A stretch of 64,000 bases of DNA from Effrenium voratum (lineage: Eukaryota > Sar > Dinophyceae > Suessiales > Symbiodiniaceae), in NCBI GenBank assembly GCA_963377175.1, contig CAUJNA010000591.1, positions 407,501-471,500 of the forward strand. Reading direction: 5' to 3'. The notes beneath the pieces were generated by a model, which ran no database searches, was not told where the DNA came from, and worked only from the letters and a program-made list of their open reading frames with translations. Position 1 is the first letter of the stretch. The number at the start of each line of letters is the position of its first letter. The position numbers and the translations under genes were made by a program. This document shows, one piece after another, positions 1 through 12,988 of the stretch.

Positions 1-710
1 TTTCGAGCAATACGATCAATGCTTCGAAGGCTCTCTCAGCTTCCACGTTCAAGGGTGGAAATACGGTGCCTCGCCGTCCCTAGCACAGCTAATAATTGGG
101 GAAAAAACCTGGTTACCCAACTTTGTGAGAACGACTAGTGTGGTGGCATCCATTGGGGACAAACAAACGACCACGCACCAAGTCGTCAAGCGGATGCCTG
201 TCAGGATCCAATGGACAACCTGTCGGGTTGCAATGCAAAAAAACCTCAATGTGGTCAAATGGACATACCCCAAGCCTCGCTGGATCAACACCATGGACGA
301 AGGAAACCCAAATCCCGTGCGCCCCGTGCATCCCATGCTCCTTTTGGCTACTGCCGGGATCCGGAAAACATCAAAACTCACTCGCCAAACCTGGAATCGA
401 AGATGAATCGACCCGCAGTGTGTTCAAGGGTGGTTCCTGCTACCTATACAGGCTTCGCCTCCCCCAACACCTTTCCTCCGCCAGTCCCTTTTCTTCTCTG
501 AAGGAAGCCAAACCCATTTCTGAACAAAGGGCCCTTTTCTGTAGGCCGTTTTTTGGCTTCTCTCAAACACACCCAAAGATGGCCATCTATTTCTTGAGCT
601 GGCTGTTTAGGGTCTGCCCTGCACCCCCAAAAAAAAACAAGACAAGACCAAGTACACGTAAATAAGCATACGAATGGTAGTAACAATTACAGTAATAAAT
701 AACAATAATT
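1..710. other. No gene seen
   Basis: Unique-looking sequence without exon-like islands. Overlapping short frames have no protein character. Confidence 0.5.
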
Positions 711-1440
711 TTATTTTCCCAGATAGCTGAAAGCTATAGGGGTTCTAACTTCTGATAAAGAGGGGGAAGTGATTTGCGAGATTGATGGGCTGGTGCTAAG
801 GGGCGTGCAGTTTGGGGGTGCTGGTTTTTTGCGGATTGGGGCGCTGTTTGAGGTGCTGATGGCAGTGCGGGCGCATCTTTTCAAGATTGACGGTAGGGTG
901 CTAGGGGGCATGCAGTTTGGGGGTGCTGGTGCAGGTTGCGTTTTGGGATGCTGTTTGGGGTGCGGCTGGGTGTTTGGGGGGGTGCTGTTTGGGGTGCTCT
1001 TAAGGTGACGGTGCTGGCGCTTTTTTGCATCTTGACGGTAGAGTGCACGGGGGCTGCAGTTTGGGGCGTTGGTGCTGGTGGTGCTTTGGGGTGCTGATTG
1101 GGGAGCTGTTTGAGGTGCTGGTGACGGTGCGGGTGCAATTTGCGATATTGACGCCCGGGCGCTATCGGGCATGCAGGTGACGGCGCAAGCACATTTTTGC
1201 ATCTTGACGGTAGGGTGCAAGGGGGCATGCAGCTTGGGGTGCTGGTGCAGGTGGCGTTTTGGGATGCTGTTTGGGGTGCGGCTGGGTGTTTGGGGGGGGT
1301 GCTGTTTGGGGTGCTCTTAGGGTGACGGTGCTGGCGCTTTTTTGCGAGATTGACGGCAGGGTGTAGGGGGCATGCAGTTTGGGGTGCTGCTGCGGGTGCT
1401 GTTTTGGGAGCTGTTGGAGGTGCTGGTGTGCAATCATTGC
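711..1440. repeat. G-rich minisatellite
   Basis: Repeats of GGGGCATGCAGTTTGGGG and GGTGCTG-type blocks. A longer period of 317 bp is seen (CGGTAGGGTG at 891 and 1208). Open frames here are repeat artefacts. Confidence 0.8.
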
Positions 1441-1689
1441 TATCTGGGGTCTATGCTGGTGTAGTATATAATATTGATATATAAATCGTAATTATAATGA
1501 GAATCAAAGGAAGTTTAGTAAGAAAACTTCCGTAATAAGAAAAGTTGAATCACAAGATCCGGACGCACTCAGAAGTGAAGTCAGTCAGCACGGAGAATCG
1601 CGAAGGGTACCTCTGTTCTGTGTGCGGGTTCGCCACGGTCTCGCCACGTTCGGAATGTTGCCCACTGTAATGCTCGCGCAGACGTGTTC

Positions 1690-1883
1690 GGAGGTCTATT
1701 TTGCCTGGCAGGCGCAGCACTTTGGCAACCTAAGGTGCAGATTTCCTGGCCGGCGTAGCATTTTGTGCCCGTGCAAGATCAAGTACAGATTTCGTGGCAG
1801 GCGCAGCATTTTCGCAAGGTCGAGTACAGATTTCATGGCAGGCGCAGCACTTTCGCAGGGTCAGGTGATAGATGGATAGATAG

Positions 1884-1914
<31 letters not shown>

Positions 1915-2005
1915 GATCAGCAAGGGCAGGCGCAACACTTTCGTAAGGTCTAGTACAGATTTCGTGGCAGGCGCCGCACTTTCGCAAGGTCAGGAGCAGA
2001 TAGAC
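1690..2005. repeat. 41-44 bp tandem repeat with GATA tract
   Basis: Units like GGCAGGCGCAGCATTTTCG with AAGTACAGATTTCG recur about six times, split by a GATA tract (1867-1917). Related blocks reappear at 48.7-48.8 kb. Confidence 0.75.
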
Positions 2006-2016
2006 AGATAGATAGA

Positions 2017-2393
2017 TCAAATGGAAAGAGAAAGAGAAAGACAGAGAGATATAGAAAGAAAGAAACAAAGAAAAAAGAAAGAAATCAAGAAAGACAGAAA
2101 TGAGGAAATAAAGAAAAAGAAAGAAATCAGGAAAAAAGAAAGAAATAAAGAAAGAACGAAATAAAGAAAGAAACAAAAGAAACACAGAAAGAAATAAAGA
2201 ATGGAAATAAAGAAAGAAAGAAAGAAAGAAAGAAAAGAGAAAGAAAGAGAAAGAGAAAGAAAGAGAAAGAAAGAGAGAGAGAGAGAGAGAGAGAAAAAAA
2301 AAAGAAAGAGAAAGAGAAAGAGAAAGAGAGAGAGAAAGAGAAAAAGAAAGAGAAAGAGAAAGAGAAAGAAAAGAGAAAGAGAAATAAAAAGAC

Positions 2394-2444
<51 letters not shown>

Positions 2445-2700
2445 AATAACGAGAAAGAGATATAAAAAGAAGTACAGAGATAGAGAAAGAAAGTAAAGAA
2501 AAAGAAAGAAAGCAAGAAAGAAAGAAAATAAAGAAATATACAAATAAAGAAAGAAAGAAATAAGCAATAAAGAGCAAGAGAAAAAAGAGATAGAGAAGCA
2601 AAGAAAAGAAAAAGAAAGAAAGCAAGAAAGAAAGAGATAAATATTTAAAGAAAGACAAAGAAAGAGACAAAGAAAGAGCGCAACAAAAAAACAAGCACAA
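2017..2700. repeat. GAAA-type microsatellite
   Basis: About 680 bp of GAAA/GAGA with variants, just beyond the last HPP exon. Long minus-strand Ser/Phe/Leu frames are artefacts. Confidence 0.95.
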
Positions 2701-2885
2701 GCCAAGCTCTTCCTATAGGCACTCTTCTCGCTTTAGAAACTTCCGTCCACCGGCTTCGCCGGCTCTACTGGTAATAACAATAGCAAACAACAATACCAGA
2801 AACTCAACAAGGAAAAAGGATGTTAACAAACAAACCCCTCGACGGTCTTTCCCTCCGTTCCCCGCGAGCCGCAAAGGCCATGAGC

Positions 2886-2959
2886 TCAAAGACCGTGACC
2901 CCCACTAGTCCGCCCAAGGTATTGCCCAGGATGACGTTCAGGGGCTGCGCCACGTAAGC
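2886..2959 (-). CDS. HPP-family exon (AQPLNVILGNTLGGLVGV)
   Basis: Acceptor TGCGCAG|G joins as CKAYVAQPLNVILGNTLGG then LVGVTVFE, the AQPrnvilGn.l.alvGv signature. The donor is taken as GC at 2885. An interspersed repeat starts 10 nt upstream of the acceptor AG. Confidence 0.75.
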
Positions 2960-2970
2960 CTGCGCAACTA

Positions 2971-3082
2971 CTCGGTTGCTTTCTGCTCCCCTGCTAAAAG
3001 TTTAACTTTTCGTGGCCTAATGGAAAACCCATTGGTTTGCAAAAAAGTTAAAGTCCTAACATCCAAGCAAAATGCACCAAAG
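2971..3082 (+). repeat. Interspersed family 2, copy 1
   Basis: Shares CTGCTAAAAG, AACTTTTCGTGG and the right end CATCCAAGCAAAATGCACCA with the copies at 23361, 23548, 36771, 56985 and 57530. Starts 10 nt upstream of the acceptor AG of the last HPP exon. Confidence 0.8.
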
Positions 3083-3083
3083 A

Positions 3084-3205
3084 CTAGGTCCTCCAGTAGA
3101 GAGCTTAGAATAAGGCTACCCGATATTTTTCTCCTGTAGTCTATTTTAGTAGGAGAACCCTCCCAACCACAAAAGGGAGAGAAAGGGCACTACTGGGGGA
3201 CCTGA
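3084..3205 (+). mobile_element. Inverted-repeat element family 1, copy 1
   Basis: Ends CTAGGTCCTCCAGTAG and CTACTGGGGGACCTGA are inverted repeats. The core carries GTCTATTTTAGTAGGAGAAC. CAAAG just outside both ends may be a target duplication. It directly follows a family 2 copy. Confidence 0.8.
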
Positions 3206-3559
3206 CAAAGTGGGGGTGCCTTGGCGCCTGAGGTCCCCTGGTGAGCTTTGGGTGTTGGTGGTGGGGCAAAGGCGGCCTCTGAGGTTTCCGCCAACCTGAA
3301 AAATCCCTCAACAAAACACATACCAAAATGGTTCTGCAAGCGGCTCTTTTTGTGACTTGGTTTAGTGCCACGACTAAATGTCACCTTGGCGATTCCAACT
3401 TGGCCACTCAACCAAAGCGGCAATCTGACACCAACAGCCCAATTGCTGAATGTAGGGATTCGATCTCGGAAACGGATTCCCACTCGAATTAAAAAACAAG
3501 ACCAACAGAAACCAACGTCCAAGCTGCGGAAAGCGCATCTAAAACCAGTCCATCTTCGC

Positions 3560-3644
3560 CTTGCAAGCACTGAAGAGAAGCACGGACATCGCGCCGAAAG
3601 CTCCGATCAAGAGCACCAGGTTGGCTTCCGGTTTCATCAAGCGG
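3560..3644 (-). CDS. HPP-family exon (IGAFGAMSVLLF)
   Basis: 85 nt, acceptor CCACAG|C, donor |GCGAAG. Encodes RLMKPEANLVLLIGAFGAMS then VLLFSACK; the lliGsfGAsavLlf signature is diagnostic. Confidence 0.75.
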
Positions 3645-3898
3645 CTGTGGAGTGAAGCCTCAACAGGACCCCCTAAAAAAACAGAGAAGCAACTAGGTCC
3701 TGATTGGATTCTCAAGGGTCAGTCCCCAAAACCCTTGGTGAGCATGCAAAAAAACAACGGCACCTGGGCATGTATAAAAACCCCCCATCCTTCCCCTACT
3801 ATACTTTTTTGACGTTATCGTGTTTTCCTCCTTATCGTTTTACAACTTTTTCTTCAACTTGGCAAATCAAACTTGAGAATCCAAACTTTTCAGTACAA

Positions 3899-4200
3899 GT
3901 GTAGTACGCGAAGTACACTTCCGCAAGTACAGTGCGCGAAGTACACTTCCGCAGCTCCAGCTGGAAAATCGCAACTTTGTAGTACAAGTGTAGTACGCGA
4001 AGTACACTTCCGCAGCTCCAGCTGGAAAATCGCGACTTTGTAGTACAAGCGTAGTACGCGAAGTACTCCAGCTGGAAAATCGCAACTTTGTAGTACAAGC
4101 GTAGTACGCGAAGTACACTTCCGCAGCTCCAGCTGGAAAATCGCAACTTTGTAGTACAAGCGTAGTAAGCGAAGTACACTTCCGCAGTTCCAGCTGCAGA
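3899..4200. repeat. 61-bp tandem repeat
   Basis: About five units starting GTAGTACGCGAAGTACACTT, then CCGCAGCTCCAGCTGG. The array is flanked by the direct repeat CTCCTTATCGTTTTACA (3828-3844 and 4239-4255). Confidence 0.9.
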
Positions 4201-4373
4201 TTGTCAAGTCTAGTTCTACAAAACGGTATCGTTTTTTACTCCTTATCGTTTTACAGTGTTTTTGGGAGACCTCACCACAAAAAGTCCCACCCTGACTAAA
4301 CTGCAATTAGGGAAGGTTATTATACAAGCCCACCAGTTGTTTCTTGGCAGTTGATTCTCAAGGGAGGAAGCAA

Positions 4374-4481
4374 CTAGGTCCTCCAGTAGAGAGGTTAGAA
4401 TAAGGGTGCCCGATCTTTTTTGGCTGTAGGGGGAACCCTCCCCCAAAAAAGTGGAGAGAAGGGCACTACTGAGGGACCTAG
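4374..4481 (+). mobile_element. Inverted-repeat element family 1, copy 2
   Basis: 108 bp from CTAGGTCC to GGACCTAG with the same internal blocks (GGGGGAACCCTCCC, GGGCACTACTG). Confidence 0.82.
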
Positions 4482-5260
4482 TAAAAGATAACTCTTCGTG
4501 TTGGAGTTTGATTGGAAACCAAAGCTCCACCCCCCCAGACAAAAAAAACAAAACATCAACATGGACACAAAAAGAAGCAGAGCCCAGTAAGGCAAAGAAA
4601 AAACATGCGCACACACACACATTAACGAAAAAAAAAAAAAAAAAAAGAACAAAGGAACACGCAATTAAAAAGGAAATTTAAAGGGTGTCACTAAACATGG
4701 TGACCCATATTACCCACGTGGAGCACTAGAAACTCACTTGAACTTGGCGAACAAGGCAACAGACTACTTGTTGGAGGGAAACTAGAAGCCCTGCCCAAAG
4801 CTTGGCCAAACCTGGACCCCCTGAAAGAAAGTCAGTCGTTTGCAACTTACAATTGGGAAAATGAAGAAACACCAAAAGGGCATAGGGAATCATGTTGCCA
4901 AGGCCGGGAATAAACATTATTTGGGCGGGCCCCAACCCGAACTGACACTAGACCAGTAAATTGTGTCAGTTGTGCTAGGGTGTCCCTTCCAAACTCGGTC
5001 CCTGAGTTCTTTCTAACTTGTACCATCGGTCACCTAAATCAAGAAGGACGGGCAAAGTTCCAGCTCGGTCTTGCAAACATGGCTTCACCGATCCATAAAC
5101 TCAGAAGCTCAGTGGTCGTGGCAAAAAAGAAGAAGCCGCCCGTGCTTGTTTGGTCGAATTGTAGGTGAAGCTATTCCCCCCAAAAGAAAAACACAATTTT
5201 GGGGTGCACTTATTCCCCCCCGTAAAGAAAAACACACAAGACAACAACTGGGAAGCAAGC

Positions 5261-5379
5261 TGCAAACTCAGCCGGGCTGCGAGCACCGAGATGCCGGTGA
5301 ACGCGCCTAAGAAGCTGCATAACATATAGAATGCTGAGACCCGCGGCGGTGGCTCCTCACCCGCACCCAGCATCTTCGC
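5261..5379 (-). CDS. HPP-family exon (first membrane helix)
   Basis: 119 nt, acceptor CTTTTCAG|G, donor |GCTTGC. Encodes AKMLGAGEEPPPRVSAFYML then CSFLGAFTGISVLAARLSL, matching the s.lGaf.Gi..la start of HPP proteins. Confidence 0.65.
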
Positions 5380-6589
5380 CTGAAAAGGTACATCCATGGT
5401 CAATACTTGTTGTCAAAGGCTGATTGTGTAAGGCCCTATACAAATTTTGGACCCAAAGGGGGGCTGAGTTCCGATAACTAAGCCATGGACGTATACATTC
5501 AGCCTTTGATGCTGTGTCCCAAACTGAGAGATGGGATTCTATGAGCAAACCCCGTTACCTTGTGGATGTTTGGTGAGCATACTTTAGCATGCCATCCCCT
5601 TCAGCAGATGACGGATGGACCACTGCTCACCGGTAACATGCGACTATTGCCCAGTTGCAACCGGTGACTCTGGCAGCAATTGGGACCATTACTTGTTGGG
5701 GTGACTGGTAGCCCCCAAACCAGAAGGGAGGTGCCATTGGAATTGGATTGGGTGTGTTTTTTTTTGGAGTTGCTACCCTTTTCGATGGCTAAGATGGAAA
5801 CCAAAGGGAGGGTATGCCATTTTGAGACCCCCGCGGAGGAATGAAAAGGAACGAAGGGAACCCACAAAGAAGAATGGTGTTTCGAGGTCCCGGAACGCAA
5901 CTGTCGCAACATCTCCAGGGGGAAATTCAAGGGATCAAGCTCCAGTTCCATACATTACTGTTCGGAAACAGGAAGTCGACGCAGAAAAAGGGATCAAGAC
6001 GTGTGCATTGGAGGTCGCAACCTCCTATCAAGGTCGCTATTTGCCCGATGGTGTCCACTGGACTCACAAAGTGACAGCGGCTTTCGCCATCCAACCCATG
6101 CCAACTTGTTTCTATGGTTGGTGAGTACTTCCCGTATTTCCTATAGGGAGCACAAATGTTGTAGATTGTCGGGGCCGGTCGCAAGCTCAATGGAATCCCA
6201 CGAGCGTTGAAATGCAGAAGCAAATAGATTTACAACGCTTCCAAACTGGCCACGCCAACAGAAGCTCTAGGCGAGATACCACAATTCACAAACAAGCATA
6301 AGGGAGCCCCTAGTGGTCAACCTTCATGGTGAGGTCGTTATCCTCATTTAGGTGAGCAAAGTGGTTTGAGCAGTGCCTAGACCCCTTTTTGTCGTTTTCT
6401 ACCAACATTGAGGTTAATATTTGGCCTGACTACAATCCCCTCTTCAAAAAGGGTACCGAACTCCAATCCCGCGTTGCGGCCATGGGGCAAGATACCGGCA
6501 GGGCAACTTAGGCTCCAAGCCATCTCCCATGGCGAGCTCGGCTCGGCCTACAAAGCAAAGGCGAAGGCTGCTTGGGCTGTTTGGGTGGT

Positions 6590-6690
6590 CTGATGTTGGC
6601 TGAGGTTGGGCTGATGTTGGGCTGATGTTGGCTGATGTTGGGCTGATGTTGGCTGATGTTGGGCTGATGTTGCGCTGATGTTGGGATTGT
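6590..6690. repeat. GGCTGATGTT minisatellite
   Basis: About nine units of 10-11 bp, GGCTGATGTT or GGGCTGATGTT. Confidence 0.9.
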
Positions 6691-9097
6691 TGGCTGGTGG
6701 GTGCAGGTGGCTGGATACCTTGAGACTCGCTTGCCCTGTGTCGATTCTGCACGGCTAGTTGGCCACCTTGTGAGCAGGTATGCAGGCTCAGATTGGACAA
6801 GCAGTACCAGCGCCACTGACCGGGCCGCTTCATTTTTTCATCGGAAAATCTGAAGCAATACGACCCAACCCGCGAGGCTTTTGCTTGTTGGTTGCTGGTT
6901 TTCTTCTTCTCCTTGCATTTCTTCAAATGGTGTTGGTTGCTTCAAAATTGCTGTGGCTTGCACATGGGGTGAGTCAAAAGCCCTTAATCCCATATTGGCG
7001 GATCAGGGCCTTCTGAGATTGATGGTTTTAAATCCATCTTGCATCGGCTTCAAAGATTTCTGGAAGAGGCTGCAGGGAAGCCCTGAAGGTGGCGCATGGC
7101 GCCAGCCAAACAGGTCCAACCATTGGAAGCTGGTAAGGGTGTGCTGCGTTTGAGGGTCCCCTTGGTTGGTTCGGGCAACCGAAAGGAACACCCTCCATTT
7201 TGCGGGTCCACACATCCCTTTGAGGGGACACACCATGAACAAAGCAATGCTTCCCTGCGGCTTGAAGCCAATTAAGCACGCGCCGATGAACAAAAACACG
7301 ATCAGCCGCATGGCGCTGTGCTCAAGTCACACTGGCTCGTCTTTGGAAGGCTTCCGGTCGTCCTGATGCGCCGAGGGCTCTTATGGCACGCTGGAGCCAA
7401 ATCCCCCGGCAGCCCCTTGGACACGTCCGTCTTTAATCAACCTGCTGAACTCAAAGGAGCTAGCCCGACTGCTAAAATCGTTTATTCTGATTGTCATGGA
7501 AATTGCCATGGAAATTGCCCTGGAAATTGCCATTCTAAAATCGTTTTGCCCTGGAAATTGCCATGCAGCCTGGCAGCTGCCGCACAAAAAATTGTCCACT
7601 AGTCCGGGTTTTTGAGACGCTGCACGATAGCTTCAGGGCAGCACTCCAAATCCGCTCTCCCCACCAAAGGGACTGAAACTCAGCTGTGGCTTATGTACTT
7701 GAACTCCTTTCCTTCAGCAACCAGCTGGAACACCACCCGCCCCGAGCGCCCCGCACACCCCCACCTCAACCTTGAACCAACCGCCCCGCACTGAGATACT
7801 AGTACCAAGAACTGGCAATTTTCCGAGTTGTTTGTCTATTTAATCCACCCACCCATATATGGCCATGGGTCAAAAGCCCGTTCCCCACAAAAATAAGTTT
7901 TACAGTGGGTGGTGCACTTCCCCAGCATGTAACCTTGGTTTTGACAACCACAGCCATATACTCAACGCAGCGGAGACCTCAAACCTTCCCCCTGCCTCAG
8001 CGCCACCCTCATTACTGTGTCTTCGCGCGCATCGAAGCCAAAGCTCGCCACCGGCAGAGCGCTCTTCACCACCTGAGTCACTGGCTCAAAACCCGGTATT
8101 AAACTGGTTGACCCAGAACCATGCTTCAAGAATTAAGAAGGCGGAATTCCGCTGCTATTTCTGGCTGGGATCGTCCCTTACCTTCATCTACCCAGGTTTT
8201 CAGTGTGGCTCACCTCAGGTTGGGTCAACTCCAGGCTACCCTTAGTTTGTTTTCAAGCACCAAAAGGAAATCACCCTTTTCGGCTTCGCCAATGTTGAGA
8301 ATCACATGTCTTAACACCTGTCGCGAGAAAAAAACAAACACTGCATTTTCGCACTGACCCAGGTTGACCTCCAAACACAACTTCAGGCCTTCAACCCATC
8401 TCAAATTTTGAAAAAACAATCTGGCTTCAACCTGGCCCACGCCTCGCGCCAGACCGGCGCAGGCAGGCCTAGCCACAGACCTTCCGTCCGGAGTCCCACG
8501 AATTCTCACGGGGCTGGGGGGTGGCTGGTCACGGGTCATGCGTCTCGAAGGGTGTGGGTGGGCGATCCTCTATGAAACCTTAAAGATCTTAGGTGCTTCG
8601 CCTTCGCCTTGACTTACTCTGGGACTAAGGGCATCAGTCAGGGACAGGCCCCAAACGGATGGGGATTGTTTTTTTTTTTTTGCTTTTTTTTTGTTTTTTA
8701 ACATCGTCAAGTGGTCAAGCCCGGTTGGGTTCCTTGAGCAGTTTTCGCAATAAATCAACATGTAAACCTTTTGACAGTGGCACGGAACAGAAAAAATCGC
8801 CCTTCGATGGAGAAGCAACTCGCTTTGCTGCGAACTCTTTTCTTGAGAGCCGAAAAAAACCTGTTGCTGTTATGTGCATTGCGGAAATCCCTCAAGTCTG
8901 TTGCTATGATTTGCAGCCTTGCCAAAACGGATCGAATACCCACCGGTTACCTACACAACTGGCAGCTCTTCGAATCGAGGAAAAATCGAGTCGAGTCGCA
9001 AATCAGATCCGCTGGCTTGACTCCTCGACTCCTCGACCGGCATGGAGTTTCATCCCCACCCCCCGAATCAGAAACCGGCGGTGGCTATAACTGATTT

Positions 9098-9185
9098 TGT
9101 ATACATGTATATATATATATATTCTATATATGTATGTTTGTATATATATATATACATGTATGTGTACGTGTATATGTGTACATAG
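9098..9185. repeat. TA/TG dinucleotide tract
   Basis: Alternating TATATG/TATATA sequence. Confidence 0.85.
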
Positions 9186-9529
9186 CTTTAGTCCTATAGG
9201 TATAGGCATGACTGCTCATCTTGGAACCCGCATCGCGGCATTTGCACTCGCATCTGTTGGCTGATGCCCAACCGCCGATGTCCAAACAAAAACACTCACG
9301 CCAACGAGTCGCATTCTCGACTCAGCGTCCAAAGAACTCGCGCCAACCCGAAATATGTTTCCCCCTTTGCCCCCATATGTTTGATGCTGGGGCATCAGAC
9401 GTAGCAAATGCACAAATGCAAAAATAATAATTCCAAAAAGAGATCCCTGTAAACCCCCCCCGCCTCCTCCTCCTCCACCCCCCAACCCTCCAACCCTCCA
9501 CCCTCCATCCCTCCACCCCGGGCCTAGGC

Positions 9530-9655
9530 GCAGCATCTCGCTGAGCGCCAGCGCCGCCTTCTGCGCCAACGCCTCCACCACCGCCGCCTGCACCGCGTCC
9601 GCGTCGCCGGAGGTCTCCACCCCCAGCAGCCGCTGGAGGTGCGCCAAGTGGAGCC
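9530..9655 (-). CDS. Putative exon, unknown product
   Basis: A GC-rich island in otherwise plain sequence, acceptor CACCGAG|G. Encodes LHLAHLQRLLGVETSGDADA then VQAAVVEALAQKAALALSEM, an Ala-rich helical segment. No family is recognised and the donor is unclear. Confidence 0.45.
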
Positions 9656-12644
9656 CTCGGTGGCTCGCAGTCGCAGCGGGCGGGGTCCGGGGTGGGGCAC
9701 CGGGCTGGGGTTCCGGAAACTGCAGGTGAGGGATGCCTGACCTGGGAGGAAGGGTGTGTTTTCCACATCCGGTGCTGCCCAAAATCTGCCATGGAAATTG
9801 CAGTGGGGGGTGCCTAACCTGGGCGTATGGGTGTGCCGCCAAACATCTGCCATGATGCCGTGGCAGGCAAGCAGCGGGAGAAAGTGTGATGTAAGACCTA
9901 GAGGTCAAAACATCTGGATATACCTAACACACGTGATGACCAGAAGCACGGAGGCAAACAAGCATCAGGCTGAACAGGTTTGCGGCTGCAAGAAACATGG
10001 TGAACGCAAACAGATCGAGCTATAATTGCTTTGCACGGCTGTCTTCTTTGGAGCCTCTTCTGACTTCTTGGACATGTGCTCGCTAGAAACAACACGGACG
10101 TTCCTCTTCCTCCTTCTTCGCCCTACCAGGCTCTCTCTGCTTGTTCATCCTACCTGCGGTTACTTTCATCCTGCCTCCAAACCTTCCTATGCTTGTTTGT
10201 CGTCCTTGGTCTGGCAGATCAACTGAGGCGACCGCTGGCAGCGTAGAAGTCGTCCTAGAGCCAAAGACTGCAAGCGCCAGCGTCGGTTGCATCCCACACA
10301 CGAAACGAAACAGCCCAGGCACGGCCCTATGTGGCGGATGTGACCTGAGGGAACTGACCTGAAAACAAGACAAACTGACACAACAAGGCCAGCAGATAGG
10401 TGTGCACTGTTCACTCCAACCTCTTGGTAGTGCCAAACTGGTGCTCGAACTACACATTTGCGGATCACTTTGATTGCATGTTTAAAGGGCCGCAGAAAAC
10501 CACCCCAAGATGCTTCTTCGTGTATGACACACCCAAGTTTACATGAAATGCAACAAACAATCTTTAGAATTTTAGACATTTGGAGGGCTCCAAGTGCTCG
10601 ATGCATTTTCTTTAGCCGCACCTGGCACACCCAAGCGTGGACCCTTCGGCCCATCTCCTCCGCCTCTTCAGTGCGATTGGCTCGCACGTGCCGTCCACGC
10701 TCCTTTTCCCTGTCGCGCCGATTCTTTGCCCATGGCCAGTCCACGTTCCAACACTAAGGGGGGACAGGGCAATCCTAAATTGAAGTGGATGATTCAAACC
10801 CCCGAACATGGATGCATTCCTTTTGGCGGTTCTTCAGAATCCAAAAGAGACTACAGATTTTAGGACACCCAAGTGAACTATATCCTTTTCTTGCTCGCCT
10901 GCGAATGCTTTCGCATTTGTCCATGGCCAAGATCAGATCCTGCTCGGCATCTTGCAACCTGGCGTGGACACCACTTAAAAAGCTGCCGGAAAAGCTAAGC
11001 ACAAATCGAGGCAGTCTTATTCAAGGGGAACCAACAGAACATATCCCGAAACTGGTGGTTCCATACCTCATTTCAATGAAATGGACAAGCAAAACAGGAT
11101 TACCATTGGAGCGGGGCCCCAAAATTTCAGAAAAACTTTGACTTGAATAACCTCCCCGGCTGCGTCTGCCCCTCCGTGCTGGCTATATATCACAGGTGAA
11201 CCCTTGCAGGATCCCAATTTACCAAGAAGACAAATCCCAGTGGCGACAAAAAACTCACTGATGTACATAGCTTCAGGACGCTAGGGGTACACAGTCATAT
11301 CACAGCAGCCTAGAACCGTAGACATGCCAAACAAATGGAAGTCCTGAACTCCCTTTCTCGTTGATATTTGAATGTCAACCCCCCCCCCCGTGTTCTAATT
11401 GATATCTTTTCGGGGTTCCCTCTTTTGAGCAATACCCCAATTGCTGCGCTCTGGGCTTTCTTGCCCCATCCCTGCCTTTACCAGTGCCTGCTTCTTTGCG
11501 TCTCTAAATGGGTTAACCTCCCTTCACCAGGTAGATCAATTCGCCCCAAAGATGGGATGAACGCAAACTTCTAATTTGTATGGAATGAAGGATGCAATCT
11601 GGACTTTCGGAGTGCTTGCCGGCAAGTTGCGGCTGGTGCTATGTGCAATCAGGGGTTGCCGTTTCACTGAAACCCGTAAGAAAATCCGCCAGTCCCAGGA
11701 CTGGTCTGGGACTGGTCCTGGGTCCTGGGTCCTGGACCGGTCCTGGGACCAGTCCTGGGACCGGTCCTGGGACTGGTCCCGGCCAGGACCGCTTTCAGGA
11801 CTGGTCCAAGCCGGTCCGGGATCGAGTCCTGGTGTGACCGCTGGTATCGGATCCTGCGGTGGCCCTGAAACTGGCCCTCCCGAAGGAGCGACATTGGAGG
11901 AAACAGGTGTCTGGAGCGGTTTGAGGTGGCACCAGGTGTCTGCAGCGGTTTGAAGTGACTGCTCGGGCCAACTCGAAGTGACTTGGGCGCAAGCCGGCCC
12001 GAGCGGTAATTAACGGACTAGCTGCCATATTTCTGACTTTTCCGTTAATCCTTGTTTGTGGTCGTAGAGGATCTTATAAGTGGTCCCTGGGTTTGCGGAC
12101 GTGTTTCAGGACCGGTCCTTATGACTTTTCCCTTAATGCGCCGAGGGTCGGCGGCAGCAGGCGGGAGCCTGGTTAATCCGGCTACGCCTCCTTGGGGTTG
12201 CATGTCGCCGCTAGGCAATTAGCCTGCTAGCTTTAGCTATAGGGGGTGCACCCTGGTGCCGCCGACCCTCGCTACTTGGTCGTGATGCGCTGCCTAAATC
12301 CGGCACCTCTGCATCACCAGCTCGGGCTTGCGGTTTTGCTTGCCTGTGGGAAACCCTCGCAAAACATCGCGTATATGCAGGGTTTAGGCCATGTGGCTGA
12401 CATCATCAGGGTGTGGGGTTGGGCCTGGGCGATGCTTCAGCGGGGCTAGGTCTGCGTCATCCAGACTTCCTTCCAAAAAGCCTCTCAACCCAAAAAGCAC
12501 TGTTTTTTAGAAGGTATCGGAGGGATATAAGCGAGGCTCATTTTCGCGCATTTTGGCGCCAAGCGCTGCCGGGCATGCCGGCGATGCTGGGTCCTCGCTC
12601 TACAAAACGCTGTAAATACCGTCAAAAACTGCTGTGCTGAGCGG
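9656..12644. other. No supported gene
   Basis: Holds the GGACCGGTCC minisatellite. A minus-strand patch near 10.2-10.3 kb is weakly protein-like. Otherwise nothing recognised. Confidence 0.4.
11692..11830. repeat. Palindromic GGACCGGTCC minisatellite
   Basis: Repeats of GGTCCTGGGACCAGTCCTGG and similar, rich in the palindromes GGACCGGTCC and AGGACTGGTCC. Confidence 0.85.
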
Positions 12645-12870
12645 TGGGCTGTTGTTCTGTCCGTTTTGCTTTTGCTGTGGCTGGCTCGCCTTGCTTTTTT
12701 CGCGTTGGTTTTCGGGCCTTTGGCGCGCGCGCGCGCGACCCCAGCCACAAAACGCTGCTAGTTACGGTGTTTTGTTGCTTTTGCGTTTCCGGGCTGGCTT
12801 GCGGGCTGTTCTTTTTGGGCTGCTGTTTCTGCGGCCTCTGGCGCGCGCGCGCACGCGCGACCCCATGTGA
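12645..12870. repeat. Two diverged about 125-bp units ending in GC-alternating tracts
   Basis: Each unit has TTGCTTTTGC, TGGCTTGC-like blocks, GCCT(C/T)TGGCGCGCGCGC and GCGACCCC, a Z-DNA-prone run. Confidence 0.65.
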
Positions 12871-12988
12871 GCCTTCTGGTTTGGGTCCTGGCTAGGGCCC
12901 AGAAAGCTGGCATCCCCGGCATCATCTGGGGTTGGGGTGGGCAACAGGCATAACCTAACCAGCCATATCATAGCACAGGATACGTTTC

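Larger units (their letters stand above)
2886..5379 (-). other. Gene span: HPP-family membrane protein, partial
   Basis: Three phase-consistent exons encode the first transmembrane helices of an HPP-family (PF04982-like) integral membrane protein, a family linked to nitrite transport in plastids and bacteria. The C-terminal helices with the usual HPPaGA motif were not found and may lie left of the window. Confidence 0.65.
5380..9529. other. Mostly non-coding; weak exon hints only
   Basis: MRLIVFLFIGACLIGFKPQ (minus, about 7311-7255) could be a signal-like first exon of the HPP gene, and GC-rich patches at 6.47-6.57 and 8.43-8.50 kb are exon-like. None has a phase-supported join. Confidence 0.35.

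Noticed and set aside
2017..2705. Long Ser/Phe/Leu open frames
   Set aside because: Six-frame openness of a GAAA microsatellite, not genes.
3899..4200. CRISPR-like periodicity
   Set aside because: Units are contiguous with no unique spacers and the setting is eukaryotic.
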